NCBI GenBank assembly: GCA_030432655.1
Contig: JAUILA010000007.1
Location: forward strand, 123,586 to 187,585
Direction: 5' to 3'
DNA length: 64,000 nt
Source: Bacteroidia bacterium
Lineage (GTDB): Bacteria > Bacteroidota > Bacteroidia > Cytophagales > Cyclobacteriaceae
This document shows, in pieces, positions 44,302 to 52,923 of the stretch. A program made the translations under genes and the position numbers. The notes beneath the pieces are model-generated. The model saw only the letters and a program-made list of their open reading frames with translations. It was not told the DNA's origin and made no database searches. Numbering within the stretch: the stretch's first letter is position 1; each line of letters begins with the position of its first letter.

Positions 44302-45399
44302 ATGGTAGGTCATCGTTTCACCAAATTCGTACCGGATCCTGATCAGGAGAAATCTGATTTTGAGAAATTACTGGATGTCTTCCTTCAATTACTGGTAATA
44401 ACGGCCGGAGATGTGTCGGAAGCCTTAAGCTGGCTGAATAACCTGGACCGGCAGTATGGAATGACGGGTGACGGGTATGGAATGGGAGACTTTATTGAAG
44501 ATTTGAAAAGCAAGGGGTATATCACCGACGAAAATCCGGAAGGCAAATTCGAAATTACCGCCAAAAGCGAACAAAAGATCAGGACTTCGGCCCTGGAGGA
44601 AATATTTGGAAAACTAAAAAAAGGGAAAAGAGGGGATCACAAAACCCGGTTCGGGGGGCTTGGGGATGAACCAACCACCGACCGTCGTGAATACCGTTTC
44701 GGGGATACGCTCGAACAGATTTCGATGACTGACTCCCTGCGGAATGCCCAGATCAATCACGGGGTGGATAATTTCATGATGACTGAGGGTGATCTGGAGG
44801 TACGGGAGAATGAATACAAGACACAAACCTCCACAGTGCTCATGATTGATATTTCGCATTCCATGATCTTGTACGGGGAAGACCGTATTACACCAGCTAA
44901 AAAAGTCGCCATGGCCCTGGCCGAACTGATCCAGCGCAAGTACCCTAAAGATAACCTCGATGTCATTGTTTTTGGTAATGATGCATGGCAAATTGAAATA
45001 CGGGACCTTCCCTATTTACAGGTTGGACCTTATCACACTAATACCGTAGCGGGCCTGGAACTGGCCATGGATTTGCTTCGCCGGCGGAAAACAGCCAACA
45101 AGCAGATCTTCATGATTACCGATGGAAAGCCTACCTGTTTGAAACAGGGAATTAAATATTATAAAAACAGTTTCGGGCTGGACAGTAAAATCCTGAACAA
45201 GACACTCACACTGGCACGGCAGTGCCGAAAACTTAAAATCCCGGTAACCACCTTTATGATTGCCTCCGACCCCTATCTGCAGGAATTTGTCCGGGAGTTC
45301 ACAAAGGTGAATAATGGGAATGCTTACTACAGCAGTCTTAAAGGCCTGGGTGATTTAATCTTTGAAGACTATCGCAGAAACAGAAGAAAGAAATTCTAA
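44302..45399 (+). CDS. VWA-domain protein paired with a Mg-chelatase-like AAA+ protein
   Basis: The 365-residue protein has an N-terminal helical half (residues 1-165) and a von Willebrand A domain with the metal-binding MIDAS motif MIDISHSM (around residue 182), DVIVFGND and FMITDGKPTCL. In Mg-chelatase, MoxR and similar systems the VWA protein works with an AAA+ ring that remodels a third protein or inserts a metal. The AAA+ gene starts one base after its stop. The target is unknown. It is likely cytoplasmic, with no signal peptide. Confidence 0.85.
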   Translation: MVGHRFTKFVPDPDQEKSDFEKLLDVFLQLLVITAGDVSEALSWLNNLDRQYGMTGDGYGMGDFIEDLKSKGYITDENPEGKFEITAKSEQKIRTSALEEIFGKLKKGKRGDHKTRFGGLGDEPTTDRREYRFGDTLEQISMTDSLRNAQINHGVDNFMMTEGDLEVRENEYKTQTSTVLMIDISHSMILYGEDRITPAKKVAMALAELIQRKYPKDNLDVIVFGNDAWQIEIRDLPYLQVGPYHTNTVAGLELAMDLLRRRKTANKQIFMITDGKPTCLKQGIKYYKNSFGLDSKILNKTLTLARQCRKLKIPVTTFMIASDPYLQEFVREFTKVNNGNAYYSSLKGLGDLIFEDYRRNRRKKF

Positions 45400-45400
45400 C

Positions 45401-46912
45401 ATGAATAGTAATGAATTGCTTCGGATCCGGACAATGGATGAATTGAAGGAATCCGGATATATCACAAAACCTGTCAAGAAAGAATTGCGGGACAACCTTA
45501 TATCCAGGTTAAAAAATGGAGAAAAGGTGTTTGAAGGTATTTGGGGATATGAAGACACAGTAATACCGGATATGGAGAGGGCAATCCTTTCCATGCATGA
45601 TATTAATCTGCTTGGTCTCCGTGGTCAGGCAAAGACACGTATGGCACGGATGATGATCCAGCTGCTGGATGAGTATATACCCGTTATCAAAGGATCTGAA
45701 ATGAATGATGATCCGTTTAATCCTATTTCCCGCTACGGACGGGACATAGTGGATGAAAAAGGAGGAGATACACCGATTGCCTGGTTGCATCGTGAAGAAC
45801 GGTATGCAGAAAAACTGGCGACGCCGGATGTTTCCATTGCTGACCTGATCGGGGATGTGGATCCCATTAAGGCTGCCACTATGAAGCTACCCTATTCGGA
45901 TGAGCGTGTCATCCATTTCGGACTGATTCCGCGTGCTAACCGGGGCATTTTTGTCATCAACGAATTGCCTGATCTCCAGGCCAGGATCCAGGTGGCGCTG
46001 TTCAATATTCTCCAGGAAGGAGATATCCAGATTCGTGGATTTAAAGTCAGACTGCCATTGGACCTTCAGTTTGTTTTCACGGCCAATCCGGAAGATTATA
46101 CCAACCGGGGCAGCATTGTCACCCCGCTTAAAGACCGGATTGACAGCCAGATAATCACTCATTACCCTAAGGATATTGCCACCAGCCGAAAAATTACGGA
46201 GCAGGAAGCACGTATCAAGGAAGAGCAAAGCAGCATGATCCATATTCCGGATCTGGCCAAAGACCTGATAGAGCAAATTGCTTTTGAGGCCCGCGACAGT
46301 GAATATGTGGATGCGAAAAGCGGTGTTTCCGCCCGGCTGACAATCTCTGCCATGGAAAACCTGATGTCAGCCGCAGAACGGAGAGCATTGTATTCAAACA
46401 GCAAAAACCAGACAATACGTGTGAGCGACATGTACGGTGTGATCCCTTCCATTACAGGTAAGGTGGAACTCGTATATGAAGGTGAACAGGAAGGACCCGG
46501 GATTGTGGCACATAACCTGGTAGGCAAGGCCATACGAAAACAATTCACTCTCTATTTTAAGGATCCTGAAAAACTACGTAAGCTGAAAGAAGAAAATCCG
46601 TATAAATCAATCATCGAATGGTTTGGAGACAATCATTCAGTGGATATCCTGTATGATCAGTCGCCTCAGGAATACGCCAAAGCATTGAAAGACGTACCCG
46701 GACTGGAAGCACTCGTTAAACGTGAGATCCGTGACCTTAAAGAAGAGGACAAATTGTTTATGATGGAATTTGCCTTGCACGGACTTGCCGAATACAGCCA
46801 GCTGAGCAAACATCAGCTGAGTCGGGGCATACAGTTTAAGGATTTACTGAGCAGTATGTTCACAATGCCGGACCCATCGGACGACGATGAGGATTATGAT
46901 GATGATTTTTAA
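45401..46912 (+). CDS. Mg-chelatase subunit I-like AAA+ ATPase
   Basis: The start is the ATG at 45401, one base after the VWA stop; the upstream ATG at 45362 lies inside that gene. The 503-residue protein has an AAA+ core: Walker A LGLRGQAKTRMAR, a long insert before PRANRGIFVINELPDLQ (Walker B with Asn instead of the usual Asp before Glu), and VFTANPEDYTNRGSI as sensor 1 with the arginine region PLKDRIDSQI. The C-terminus has a very acidic tail (DPSDDDEDYDDDF). With the VWA protein it should form a remodelling or chelatase-like pair. The family is widespread in Bacteroidota, without known tetrapyrrole links. Confidence 0.85.
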   Translation: MNSNELLRIRTMDELKESGYITKPVKKELRDNLISRLKNGEKVFEGIWGYEDTVIPDMERAILSMHDINLLGLRGQAKTRMARMMIQLLDEYIPVIKGSEMNDDPFNPISRYGRDIVDEKGGDTPIAWLHREERYAEKLATPDVSIADLIGDVDPIKAATMKLPYSDERVIHFGLIPRANRGIFVINELPDLQARIQVALFNILQEGDIQIRGFKVRLPLDLQFVFTANPEDYTNRGSIVTPLKDRIDSQIITHYPKDIATSRKITEQEARIKEEQSSMIHIPDLAKDLIEQIAFEARDSEYVDAKSGVSARLTISAMENLMSAAERRALYSNSKNQTIRVSDMYGVIPSITGKVELVYEGEQEGPGIVAHNLVGKAIRKQFTLYFKDPEKLRKLKEENPYKSIIEWFGDNHSVDILYDQSPQEYAKALKDVPGLEALVKREIRDLKEEDKLFMMEFALHGLAEYSQLSKHQLSRGIQFKDLLSSMFTMPDPSDDDEDYDDDF

Positions 46913-46914
46913 GA

Positions 46915-47568
46915 ATGGAACTCAGGAAAGTCAGAAAAATGGTGGCCGGAGGCGAATCATCCACCGTGGAATTCAAAAGGAAAGTAGCCTATCCGGAAAA
47001 AATCATAAAAGAGCTGGTGGCATTTGCCAATACCCGGGGAGGGTTTCTCTTTATCGGGGTAAATGACGACGGCACTATCCCGGGACTCAAGTTTCCGGAA
47101 GATGACATATTTGCCCTGGAAAAAGCGATCGATGACTTTTGCCGTCCCCACCTTCCCTATACTGTTGAGGTCATCCCGGTTACGGAAGACCGGTGGGTGG
47201 TGATGGTTGAGGTGGAAGAATCCAAAAGAAAACCACATTATGTGCTCTCCCCGGAAGATGGAAAGAAAAGAGTAACGTTTGTCCGCTCCGGAGACAAAAG
47301 TATTCAGGCCAGCCGGGAAGTTAAGGAGATAATCAGGCGAAGAAATAATCCCCGGAATATAAAGTTCCATTTTGGTGATAAGGAAAAGAAACTGCTTAAA
47401 TATCTGGAAACCAATAAGACCATTACACTCGACGATTTCAGAAAACTTGCAGACATCAGTCATTACCGGGCATCGCGAACCCTGGTAATCCTTACCCTCG
47501 CCAATGTACTTGATATAGTACCCGATAACCGGGGCGATTTGTATACGCTCGCTGAGCATGCCGCATGA
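46915..47568 (+). CDS. AlbA_2 (Schlafen-like) domain protein
   Basis: The 217-residue protein begins with the AlbA_2 putative nucleic-acid-binding domain: ESSTVEFKRKV, IIKELVAFANTRGGFLFIGV and a glycine-rich turn NDDGTIPGL, followed by YVLSPEDGKKRVTFVRSGD. The C-terminal ~60 residues form a winged-helix-like module (TITLDDFRKLADISHYRASRT). It lies 2 bp after the AAA+ gene and completes a tight three-gene set. It may be a transcription regulator or nucleic-acid-binding partner. It lacks the extra ATPase seen in larger Schlafen-like proteins. Confidence 0.82.
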   Translation: MELRKVRKMVAGGESSTVEFKRKVAYPEKIIKELVAFANTRGGFLFIGVNDDGTIPGLKFPEDDIFALEKAIDDFCRPHLPYTVEVIPVTEDRWVVMVEVEESKRKPHYVLSPEDGKKRVTFVRSGDKSIQASREVKEIIRRRNNPRNIKFHFGDKEKKLLKYLETNKTITLDDFRKLADISHYRASRTLVILTLANVLDIVPDNRGDLYTLAEHAA

Positions 47569-47623
47569 GCAGGATTTATTGAAAAAAACCCGGTCGTTAT
47601 CCCCTTTGTTAAAAAGTGTTAGT

Positions 47624-47631
47624 TAAATTTG
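47624..47631 (+). promoter_or_regulatory. Candidate -7 element before the PIN-PhoH gene
   Basis: TAAATTTG matches TAnnTTTG exactly and lies 31 bp before the ATG at 47663. The nearest TTTG (47605-47608) is only 15 bp upstream, shorter than the usual 19-21 bp. Confidence 0.4.
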
Positions 47632-47662
47632 ACACCATTCAAAATAATTTTTTCCTTCCCGT

Positions 47663-49012
47663 ATGGCCAAAGCGCAGACTAAAGAGCAGAAAGAAAAGAA
47701 GGTCTTTGTACTTGATACTTCTGTAATCATATACGAACATAATTCCATCATGAATTTCGATGAACATGATATCGGTATTCCGATAACCGTTCTCGAGGAA
47801 CTGGACAACTTCAAAAAAGGAAATGACACCAAAAACTTTGAAGCCAGGGAATTCAGCCGGCTAATTGACAAGCTGGCGAACGGAAAAATGCTGAAAGACT
47901 GGAATCCGCTGAACGGCAAAACCAAAGGTAAATTCAAGGTCTTAATGCCGGGCAAAAGTGAAGTGGATGCCAGCCAGGTATTTGATGAAGACAAAGCCGA
48001 TCACCGCATTCTTAACTCCGCTTTGTTACTGCAGGAAGAAGTAAAAGACAAAAAGGTGATCCTGGTATCAAAGGATATCAACCTTCGGCTAAAAGCAAAA
48101 TCACTGGGTCTTCCCGCTGAGGATTACAATACAGGCAAAGTTCAGAATGTTAATTCGCTGTATACCGGGATGAAAATCCATGACAAGGCTTCTCCGCTCA
48201 AGATTAATGAACTCTATGAAAAAGGCGCTATTTCGCCCAGGGGACTGATCGGGACTACCAAGCCCAAGAAAAACAGCTATTATATTCTCAAGAGTGGCAA
48301 AAAATCAATTCTGGCCTATTACAACCCGGCAACAGAATTGGTGGAACACGTTGAGAAACGTCCGGTCTATGGAATAAAGCCTAAGAATGCAGAACAGACT
48401 TTTGCCATTCATGCCATTATGAACCCTGACATCAAGCTGGTAACCATTCAGGGTGTGGCGGGAACAGGTAAAACCCTGCTGGCACTGGCCGGTGCACTGG
48501 AACAGAAGCGGGAGTTCAAACAGATTTTTCTTGCCAGGCCAATTGTGCCTCTCAGCAATAAGGATATAGGGTACCTTCCGGGAGACATTAAGTCAAAGCT
48601 CAACCCGTACATGGAACCTTTGTGGGATAACCTCAAATTTATCCAGAATCAATTCCATGAAACAGACAGGGAGTATTCCAAACTGACCGAAATGGTTAAC
48701 CAGGAAAAGCTGGTTATAACTCCGCTTGCGTATATCCGCGGCCGGAGCCTTTCGAACATATGTTTTATTGTGGATGAGGCGCAAAACCTTACCCCGCATG
48801 AGGTGAAAACGATTATCACCAGGGCGGGGGATAATACGAAGATCATTTTTACCGGAGACATTTACCAGATTGATACCCCATACCTGGATTCCCAGAGTAA
48901 TGGCCTGTCGTACCTGATCGACCGGGTGAAAAATCATGATTTATATGCGCATATCACCCTGGAAAAAGGAGAACGCAGTGAACTCGCCAACCTGGCGAAT
49001 GATCTTCTATGA
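47663..49012 (+). CDS. PIN-PhoH fusion (YlaK-like ATPase/RNase)
   Basis: The 449-residue protein has an N-terminal PIN nuclease domain (VFVLDTSVIIYEH, PITVLEELDNFKKG, KADHRILNSAL, VILVSKDINLRLKA: the spread acidic residues of the active site) and a C-terminal PhoH P-loop domain (GVAGTGKTLLALAGAL around residue 263, FLARPIVPLSNKDIGYLPGD, FIVDEAQNLTPHEVKTI). PIN-PhoH proteins have been described as RNA helicase/RNases. It has no toxin-antitoxin-like partner. The lipoprotein gene after it overlaps by ATGA. Confidence 0.93.
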   Translation: MAKAQTKEQKEKKVFVLDTSVIIYEHNSIMNFDEHDIGIPITVLEELDNFKKGNDTKNFEAREFSRLIDKLANGKMLKDWNPLNGKTKGKFKVLMPGKSEVDASQVFDEDKADHRILNSALLLQEEVKDKKVILVSKDINLRLKAKSLGLPAEDYNTGKVQNVNSLYTGMKIHDKASPLKINELYEKGAISPRGLIGTTKPKKNSYYILKSGKKSILAYYNPATELVEHVEKRPVYGIKPKNAEQTFAIHAIMNPDIKLVTIQGVAGTGKTLLALAGALEQKREFKQIFLARPIVPLSNKDIGYLPGDIKSKLNPYMEPLWDNLKFIQNQFHETDREYSKLTEMVNQEKLVITPLAYIRGRSLSNICFIVDEAQNLTPHEVKTIITRAGDNTKIIFTGDIYQIDTPYLDSQSNGLSYLIDRVKNHDLYAHITLEKGERSELANLANDLL

Positions 49013-49818
49013 GAAGCAGTACCCTCCTGTTACCCGTGATTTTAGTCATGCTTTCATGTACGGCTGACAAGGAGCCGGTTAGTCAGGAAGAACGAAAGAG
49101 TGATGTTTACATAGAATTACTAAGTGAGATCAGGACATTTGAACGGTCGTACGGGGATTGTGACAATGACACGACCAATACCTGTACAGTGATTACTCTT
49201 TCCTATCCGTACTTTACCGGAACCCTCAATCCGGAGGCAGAGCACACTATTAACGAAAAAATCAGCTCTGTACTAATCGACAATATGCTTTACGACAGTA
49301 CGGTTTATGAGTCTCTGGATGAATTTGCCACTGCTTTCATTTCTGATTACCAGGAGATCCGGAATGATTTCGAAAGCGCTTTCGGATGGCAATATGAAGG
49401 AGACGTTTCTGTATTAAGAAATGACTCGACCAATCTCGTGTTGAAATTTGAGCAATATGTCTATACCGGCGGGGCTCATGGCATGTTTACGGTCCGGTAC
49501 CTGAATATGGATCCGGAAAACGGAGCTTTGCGGACCATGAATGATCTGTTCCGGCAGCCATTTGCCGATAACCTTAATGTACGCATTAAAAAAGCCTTTC
49601 TCGATGCGAAAGGACTTAATACGGATGAGGAGCTTTCGAATGCAGGATACTGGTTTGAAGATGGCAGATTCTACAATGAGAATGTTGCCATATTACAGGA
49701 CAGCATTCTCTTTTATTACAATCAGTATGACATTGCCCCGTACGCCATGGGCCCCACCAGACTGGCAGTTCCGATCAGCCTGGTTGAAGACCTTCTTCTA
49801 CCCCGGTTCAGTAAATAA
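49009..49818 (+). CDS. DUF3298/DUF4163-type lipoprotein
   Basis: The 269-residue protein has a lipoprotein signal (MRSSTLLLPVILVMLSC, Cys17). The mature part resembles the DUF4163-DUF3298 pair found in RsiV-like proteins: VITLSYPYFTGTLNPEAEHTIN, then VLKFEQYVYTGGAHGMFTVRY with the typical GGAHG motif, and FYYNQYDIAPYAMGP. In Gram-positive RsiV this region binds lysozyme, but here the function is unknown. Its ATG overlaps the PIN-PhoH stop, so translation is coupled although the two products would be in different compartments. Confidence 0.82.
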   Translation: MRSSTLLLPVILVMLSCTADKEPVSQEERKSDVYIELLSEIRTFERSYGDCDNDTTNTCTVITLSYPYFTGTLNPEAEHTINEKISSVLIDNMLYDSTVYESLDEFATAFISDYQEIRNDFESAFGWQYEGDVSVLRNDSTNLVLKFEQYVYTGGAHGMFTVRYLNMDPENGALRTMNDLFRQPFADNLNVRIKKAFLDAKGLNTDEELSNAGYWFEDGRFYNENVAILQDSILFYYNQYDIAPYAMGPTRLAVPISLVEDLLLPRFSK

Positions 49819-49861
49819 ATATAACTAATCCCACGGCCTGCCGGGATTGTAGATGAGAGAC

Positions 49862-49894
49862 AAAAAAAATCGCGGCATCAAAACACCGCGATTT
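49862..49894 (-). terminator. Rho-independent terminator after sucD
   Basis: A 9-bp stem AAATCGCGG (49867-49875) and CCGCGATTT (49886-49894) is followed on the minus strand by a T run (eight A residues at 49862-49869 on the plus strand). It starts 26 bp after the sucD stop. Confidence 0.88.
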
Positions 49895-49919
49895 CATTAA
49901 TAAGCTTTATTTGAGCGTT

Positions 49920-50792
49920 TTACTTCAATGCTTTAGCCATTGTCTCACCAATATCCGCAGGGGAAGCAACGACTTCCAGGCCGCACTCTTTCATAATACG
50001 CATCTTCGCTTCAGCGGTATCATCTGCCCCGCCTATAATCGCTCCAGCGTGTCCCATACGCTTTCCTTTCGGTGCAGTCTGACCAGCGATAAATCCAACC
50101 ACAGGTTTTGGATTACCCTGCTCCTGTATCCAGCGCGCAGCTTCGGCTTCGTATTGTCCGCCAATTTCACCGATCATAACAATACCGTCTGTTTCTTCAT
50201 CTTCCATCAGCAGTTTAACCGCCTCCTTGGTTGACGTCCCGATAATAGGGTCTCCACCGATTCCTATCGCTGTAGATATTCCTAACCCTGCTTTTACCAC
50301 CTGGTCTGCAGCTTCATAAGTAAGTGTACCCGACTTTGAAACAATGCCAATTCGCCCCTGCTTAAACACGAACCCGGGCATGATGCCTACTTTAGCTTCG
50401 CCTGGTGTAATTACCCCGGGACAATTTGGCCCAATCAGTGTTACATCACGGTTTTTAATGAATTCTTTAGCATAAAGCATATCCTTGACAGGGATACCTT
50501 CGGTGATGGCAATGATTACCTTAATTCCGGCATCAGCAGCCTCCATGATCGCGTCCGCGGCGTATGCGGGTGGTACGAAAATGATGGAAACGTTAGCCCC
50601 AGCCTTCTCCACAGCCTCTGCAACCGTATTGAACACAGGGCGATCGAGATGGGTCTGACCTCCTTTGCCCGGAGTAACACCACCAACAACATTGGTCCCG
50701 TATTCAATCATTTGGCCGGCATGGAATGATCCTTCAGAACCCGTGAAGCCCTGGACAATAACTTTGGAATCTTTATTAACTAAAACGCTCAT
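49920..50792 (-). CDS. sucD: Succinyl-CoA synthetase alpha subunit
   Basis: SucD carries the CoA-binding site and the phosphohistidine of succinyl-CoA synthetase in the citric acid cycle. The start is the ATG at 50792 ([15 protein letters not shown]), giving the normal 290 residues; the frame further upstream to 50870 crosses the promoter. Landmarks: [19 protein letters not shown] (CoA site), [13 protein letters not shown], and the active-site histidine in [12 protein letters not shown]. sucC is not adjacent. It links to the methylmalonyl-CoA mutase encoded at 18-21 kb through succinyl-CoA. Confidence 0.96.
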   Translation of the reverse strand: MSVLVNKDSKVIVQGFTGSEGSFHAGQMIEYGTNVVGGVTPGKGGQTHLDRPVFNTVAEAVEKAGANVSIIFVPPAYAADAIMEAADAGIKVIIAITEGIPVKDMLYAKEFIKNRDVTLIGPNCPGVITPGEAKVGIMPGFVFKQGRIGIVSKSGTLTYEAADQVVKAGLGISTAIGIGGDPIIGTSTKEAVKLLMEDEETDGIVMIGEIGGQYEAEAARWIQEQGNPKPVVGFIAGQTAPKGKRMGHAGAIIGGADDTAEAKMRIMKECGLEVVASPADIGETMAKALK

Positions 50793-50814
50793 GGATGCTT
50801 GTTTAATTTTGGCA

Positions 50815-50845
50815 CAAAAATAGAATATTAGACGGGTTTCACAAA
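50815..50845 (-). promoter_or_regulatory. Bacteroidota-type promoter of sucD
   Basis: On the minus strand TTTG (50842-50845), a 19-bp spacer and TATTTTTG (50815-50822) match the phylum consensus exactly. Transcription would start near 50809, about 17 bp before the sucD ATG, and this fixes the start at 50792. Confidence 0.8.
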
Positions 50846-51097
50846 GACGTACCTCAGATATTATATACACACCGAAAGTGGCCAGATCCGCTCAGATATT
50901 GTTCATTTATGAACACTTTTATTCTACTGCAAAATACATAAATATCTGATTATCAATTATTTACATTTTAGGTACGCAGATTGTTTAATTTCAGACACGG
51001 GAAAACTTCAAGCATCAAACTCAAAACAACAACATACTTTGCAGCCAGGCCCCGTGAGGAACAACTTGCTGCAAATCACATTTCATAGTTTAGGTAA

Positions 51098-51131
51098 AAA
51101 AAAACCTGCAGTTGCGGCTGCAGGTTTTTTA
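51098..51131 (-). terminator. Rho-independent terminator after sod
   Basis: A 9-bp stem AACCTGCAG (51104-51112) and CTGCAGGTT (51119-51127) with a 6-nt loop lies 19 bp after the sod stop. The T/A runs on both sides make it work in either direction; on the minus strand it ends the sod transcript. Confidence 0.9.
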
Positions 51132-51149
51132 ATTAATAAACGAAGTGTA

Positions 51150-51755
51150 TTATTTGTTTTTCGCGTATCGACTCGCTACTTCATCCCAGTTGATCACATT
51201 CCAGAAAGCTGAAATATAATCAGGACGACGATTCTGATAATTCAGATAATAGGCATGTTCCCAGACATCAATACCAAGTATTGGTTGTCCTTCACATCCT
51301 GCACCGGGCATCAGTGGATTATCCTGGTTAGGTGTGCTGCACACCTCCAGTTTACCTCCCGGGTGTACGCAAAGCCATGCCCATCCGGATCCGAACTGGG
51401 TGGCAGCGGCGTCTGAGAATTTTTTCTTAAAGTTCTCAAATGAACCGAAGGAATCATCAATCGCCTGACCAAGTTCGCCGGAAGGTGTTCCGCCTCCGTT
51501 GGGGGACATAATTTCCCAGAACAGGCGGTGATTATAGAATCCTCCCCCATTATTCCGGATAGCTTTATTATCGGTATTATTCGCCAGCAGGTCTTCAATG
51601 GATTTTCCCTCCATATCGGTTCCTTCTACGGCGGCGTTCAGTTTACTTGTATAACCCGCGTGGTGTTTTCCGTGGTGGATTTCCATTGTTCGGGCGTCAA
51701 TATGCGGCTCCAATGCATTGTGCGCATAGGGCAAATTTGGAAGTTCGAAAGCCAT
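51150..51755 (-). CDS. Superoxide dismutase, manganese-type
   Basis: This 201-residue enzyme turns superoxide into oxygen and hydrogen peroxide. The start [18 protein letters not shown] and the metal ligands are in place: His in [10 protein letters not shown], His in YNHRLFW, and Asp and His in [20 protein letters not shown]. The stretch [10 protein letters not shown] carries the glutamine that manganese enzymes place here (iron enzymes have NAGTP-like sequence), so I favour Mn, though cambialistic use is possible. No signal peptide is present, so it is cytoplasmic. It is transcribed alone, with a terminator after it. Confidence 0.93.
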   Translation of the reverse strand: MAFELPNLPYAHNALEPHIDARTMEIHHGKHHAGYTSKLNAAVEGTDMEGKSIEDLLANNTDNKAIRNNGGGFYNHRLFWEIMSPNGGGTPSGELGQAIDDSFGSFENFKKKFSDAAATQFGSGWAWLCVHPGGKLEVCSTPNQDNPLMPGAGCEGQPILGIDVWEHAYYLNYQNRRPDYISAFWNVINWDEVASRYAKNK

Positions 51756-51841
51756 AATATGATTGTGGTTTTAATTAACAAAATATTTCCTGTGCTTTCA
51801 GGGATGACTAAGTTACAAAATCACCGCCTAAAAGAAAGCTG

Positions 51842-52294
51842 TTACAGCCCCTTTCGCATTTTAATAAAGAAAGATTTGATCAGATCTTCTGCCTCCTCTT
51901 TCAGCAGGCCTGACTCCACTTTGGTCTTCGGGTGGATCAACCCTGAATTATAATGCTGATACCCTCTTTTTTCATCAGGTGCCGCAAAAACAAGTCGTTG
52001 AAGCTGCGCCCAGTAAAGCGCCCCGGCACACATGGCACAAGGCTCAAGGGTAACATAGAGGGAACACTCAGTAAGGTATTTTGTTCCAAGGTAATTTGTG
52101 GCGGCAGTCACAGCGAGCATCTCTGCATGAGCCGTCGGGTCGTTAAGCTTTTCCGTTTGATTATATCCACGGGCAATGATCCTGTCTCCGGCGACAACCA
52201 CAGCCCCCACAGGAATTTCCCCTTCCTCATAGGCCATTCTAGCCAGTTTAAGGGCTTCATTCATGAAATATTCATCCGTGAGAAATGATTTCAT
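51842..52294 (-). CDS. tadA: tRNA-specific adenosine deaminase TadA
   Basis: TadA turns A34 into inosine in the anticodon of tRNA-Arg. The 150-residue protein has the deaminase motifs PTAHAEMLAV (zinc His and catalytic Glu) and TLEPCAMCAGALYWAQL (two zinc cysteines), preceded by MNEALKLARMAYEEGEIPVGAVVV. Guanine deaminase-like relatives exist, but length and motifs fit TadA. The start overlaps the stop of the secreted-protein gene by ATGA. Confidence 0.92.
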   Translation of the reverse strand: MKSFLTDEYFMNEALKLARMAYEEGEIPVGAVVVAGDRIIARGYNQTEKLNDPTAHAEMLAVTAATNYLGTKYLTECSLYVTLEPCAMCAGALYWAQLQRLVFAAPDEKRGYQHYNSGLIHPKTKVESGLLKEEAEDLIKSFFIKMRKGL

Positions 52295-52839
52295 TTCACC
52301 TTGACGCTGTTCATGATGGCGTGTGCCGTTTCTTTATAGGTATCCTTCATATTGGCGGGACACTGTACGGAGAACACCAGTGTTTTACCACCACTGACCA
52401 GGTATTCCACGTAATTATACTTCCGGACCGCCTGCCGGTTCTGAAGTTCATTATTCTCCCCTTCAATTCTTGAATCAAATTCAAACACAGCGAATTTCCT
52501 TCCATTAATTTCTTCAATCGACTCGTGATTCATCTCTACTTTATCATAGAGATTGAAAATACTGGACTTAAAAAATTCGGCTGCCAGCTCAATGTCCTCC
52601 TCCTTCCACTGTGTGGCGCTTTCTTTAATGCTGACATCCATCAGCCGGTCGTCATTGGTATAGGCTCCGATGGGTTTGCGGACGGAAGGATAGCGCTGGG
52701 CGATATCCTCTGGGGTCATGGCGTAAAAGTCCTTCGGCAACATCAGCGTGATATCGTCAGTTACTTTGGTTTTAACCATTTTAACATCCTGGGTCAAAGG
52801 AAGCAGAACGATCAATATTCCCAATAAAAATTTAAGCAT
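52291..52839 (-). CDS. Secreted protein of unknown function upstream of tadA
   Basis: I do not recognise the family with confidence. The 182-residue protein starts with a short hydrophobic signal (MLKFLLGILIVLLPLTQ). It then has an alpha/beta layout: VTDDITLMLPKDFYAMTPED, a helix IELAAEFFKSSIFNLYD, strands RKFAVFEFDSRI and YNYVEYLVSGGKTLVFSVQC, and a last helix YKETAHAIMNSVKV. This order resembles small PsbP/Mog1-like lipid- or protein-binding folds, which I infer only from the pattern. It is translated just ahead of tadA. Confidence 0.6.
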   Translation of the reverse strand: MLKFLLGILIVLLPLTQDVKMVKTKVTDDITLMLPKDFYAMTPEDIAQRYPSVRKPIGAYTNDDRLMDVSIKESATQWKEEDIELAAEFFKSSIFNLYDKVEMNHESIEEINGRKFAVFEFDSRIEGENNELQNRQAVRKYNYVEYLVSGGKTLVFSVQCPANMKDTYKETAHAIMNSVKVK

Positions 52840-52867
52840 AGCTGGATTCTAAAATTCGCAACAATCA

Positions 52868-52898
52868 TTTTCAGGCAAAATTAATACCATTAACTTTG
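52868..52898 (+). promoter_or_regulatory. Bacteroidota-type promoter of aspS
   Basis: TAACTTTG (52891-52898) is an exact -7 match. TTTT (52868-52871) lies 19 bp upstream as a one-mismatch -33 element. Transcription would start near 52904, 20 bp before the aspS ATG. Confidence 0.6.
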
Positions 52899-52923
52899 CC
52901 CCTCAAAAATATAAAAATAAGGA

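Larger units (their letters stand above)
50793..51149. other. 357-bp intergenic region between sucD and sod with an inverted-repeat cluster
   Basis: The region holds the sucD promoter (50815-50845) and the sod terminator (51098-51131). Between them lie three copies of TCAGATATT: two direct (50854-50862, 50892-50900) and one inverted (50941-50949). There is also an outer pair CGTACCT (50848-50854) and AGGTACG (50970-50976), and a small perfect hairpin GTTCAT-TT-ATGAAC (50901-50914). No open frame longer than about ten codons looks real. The repeat cluster could mark a structured RNA or a regulator site. Confidence 0.5.

Noticed and set aside
50793..50870. Longer sucD reading frame starting at 50870
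   Set aside because: It would span the promoter at 50815-50845; the ATG at 50792 gives the standard 290-residue SucD.
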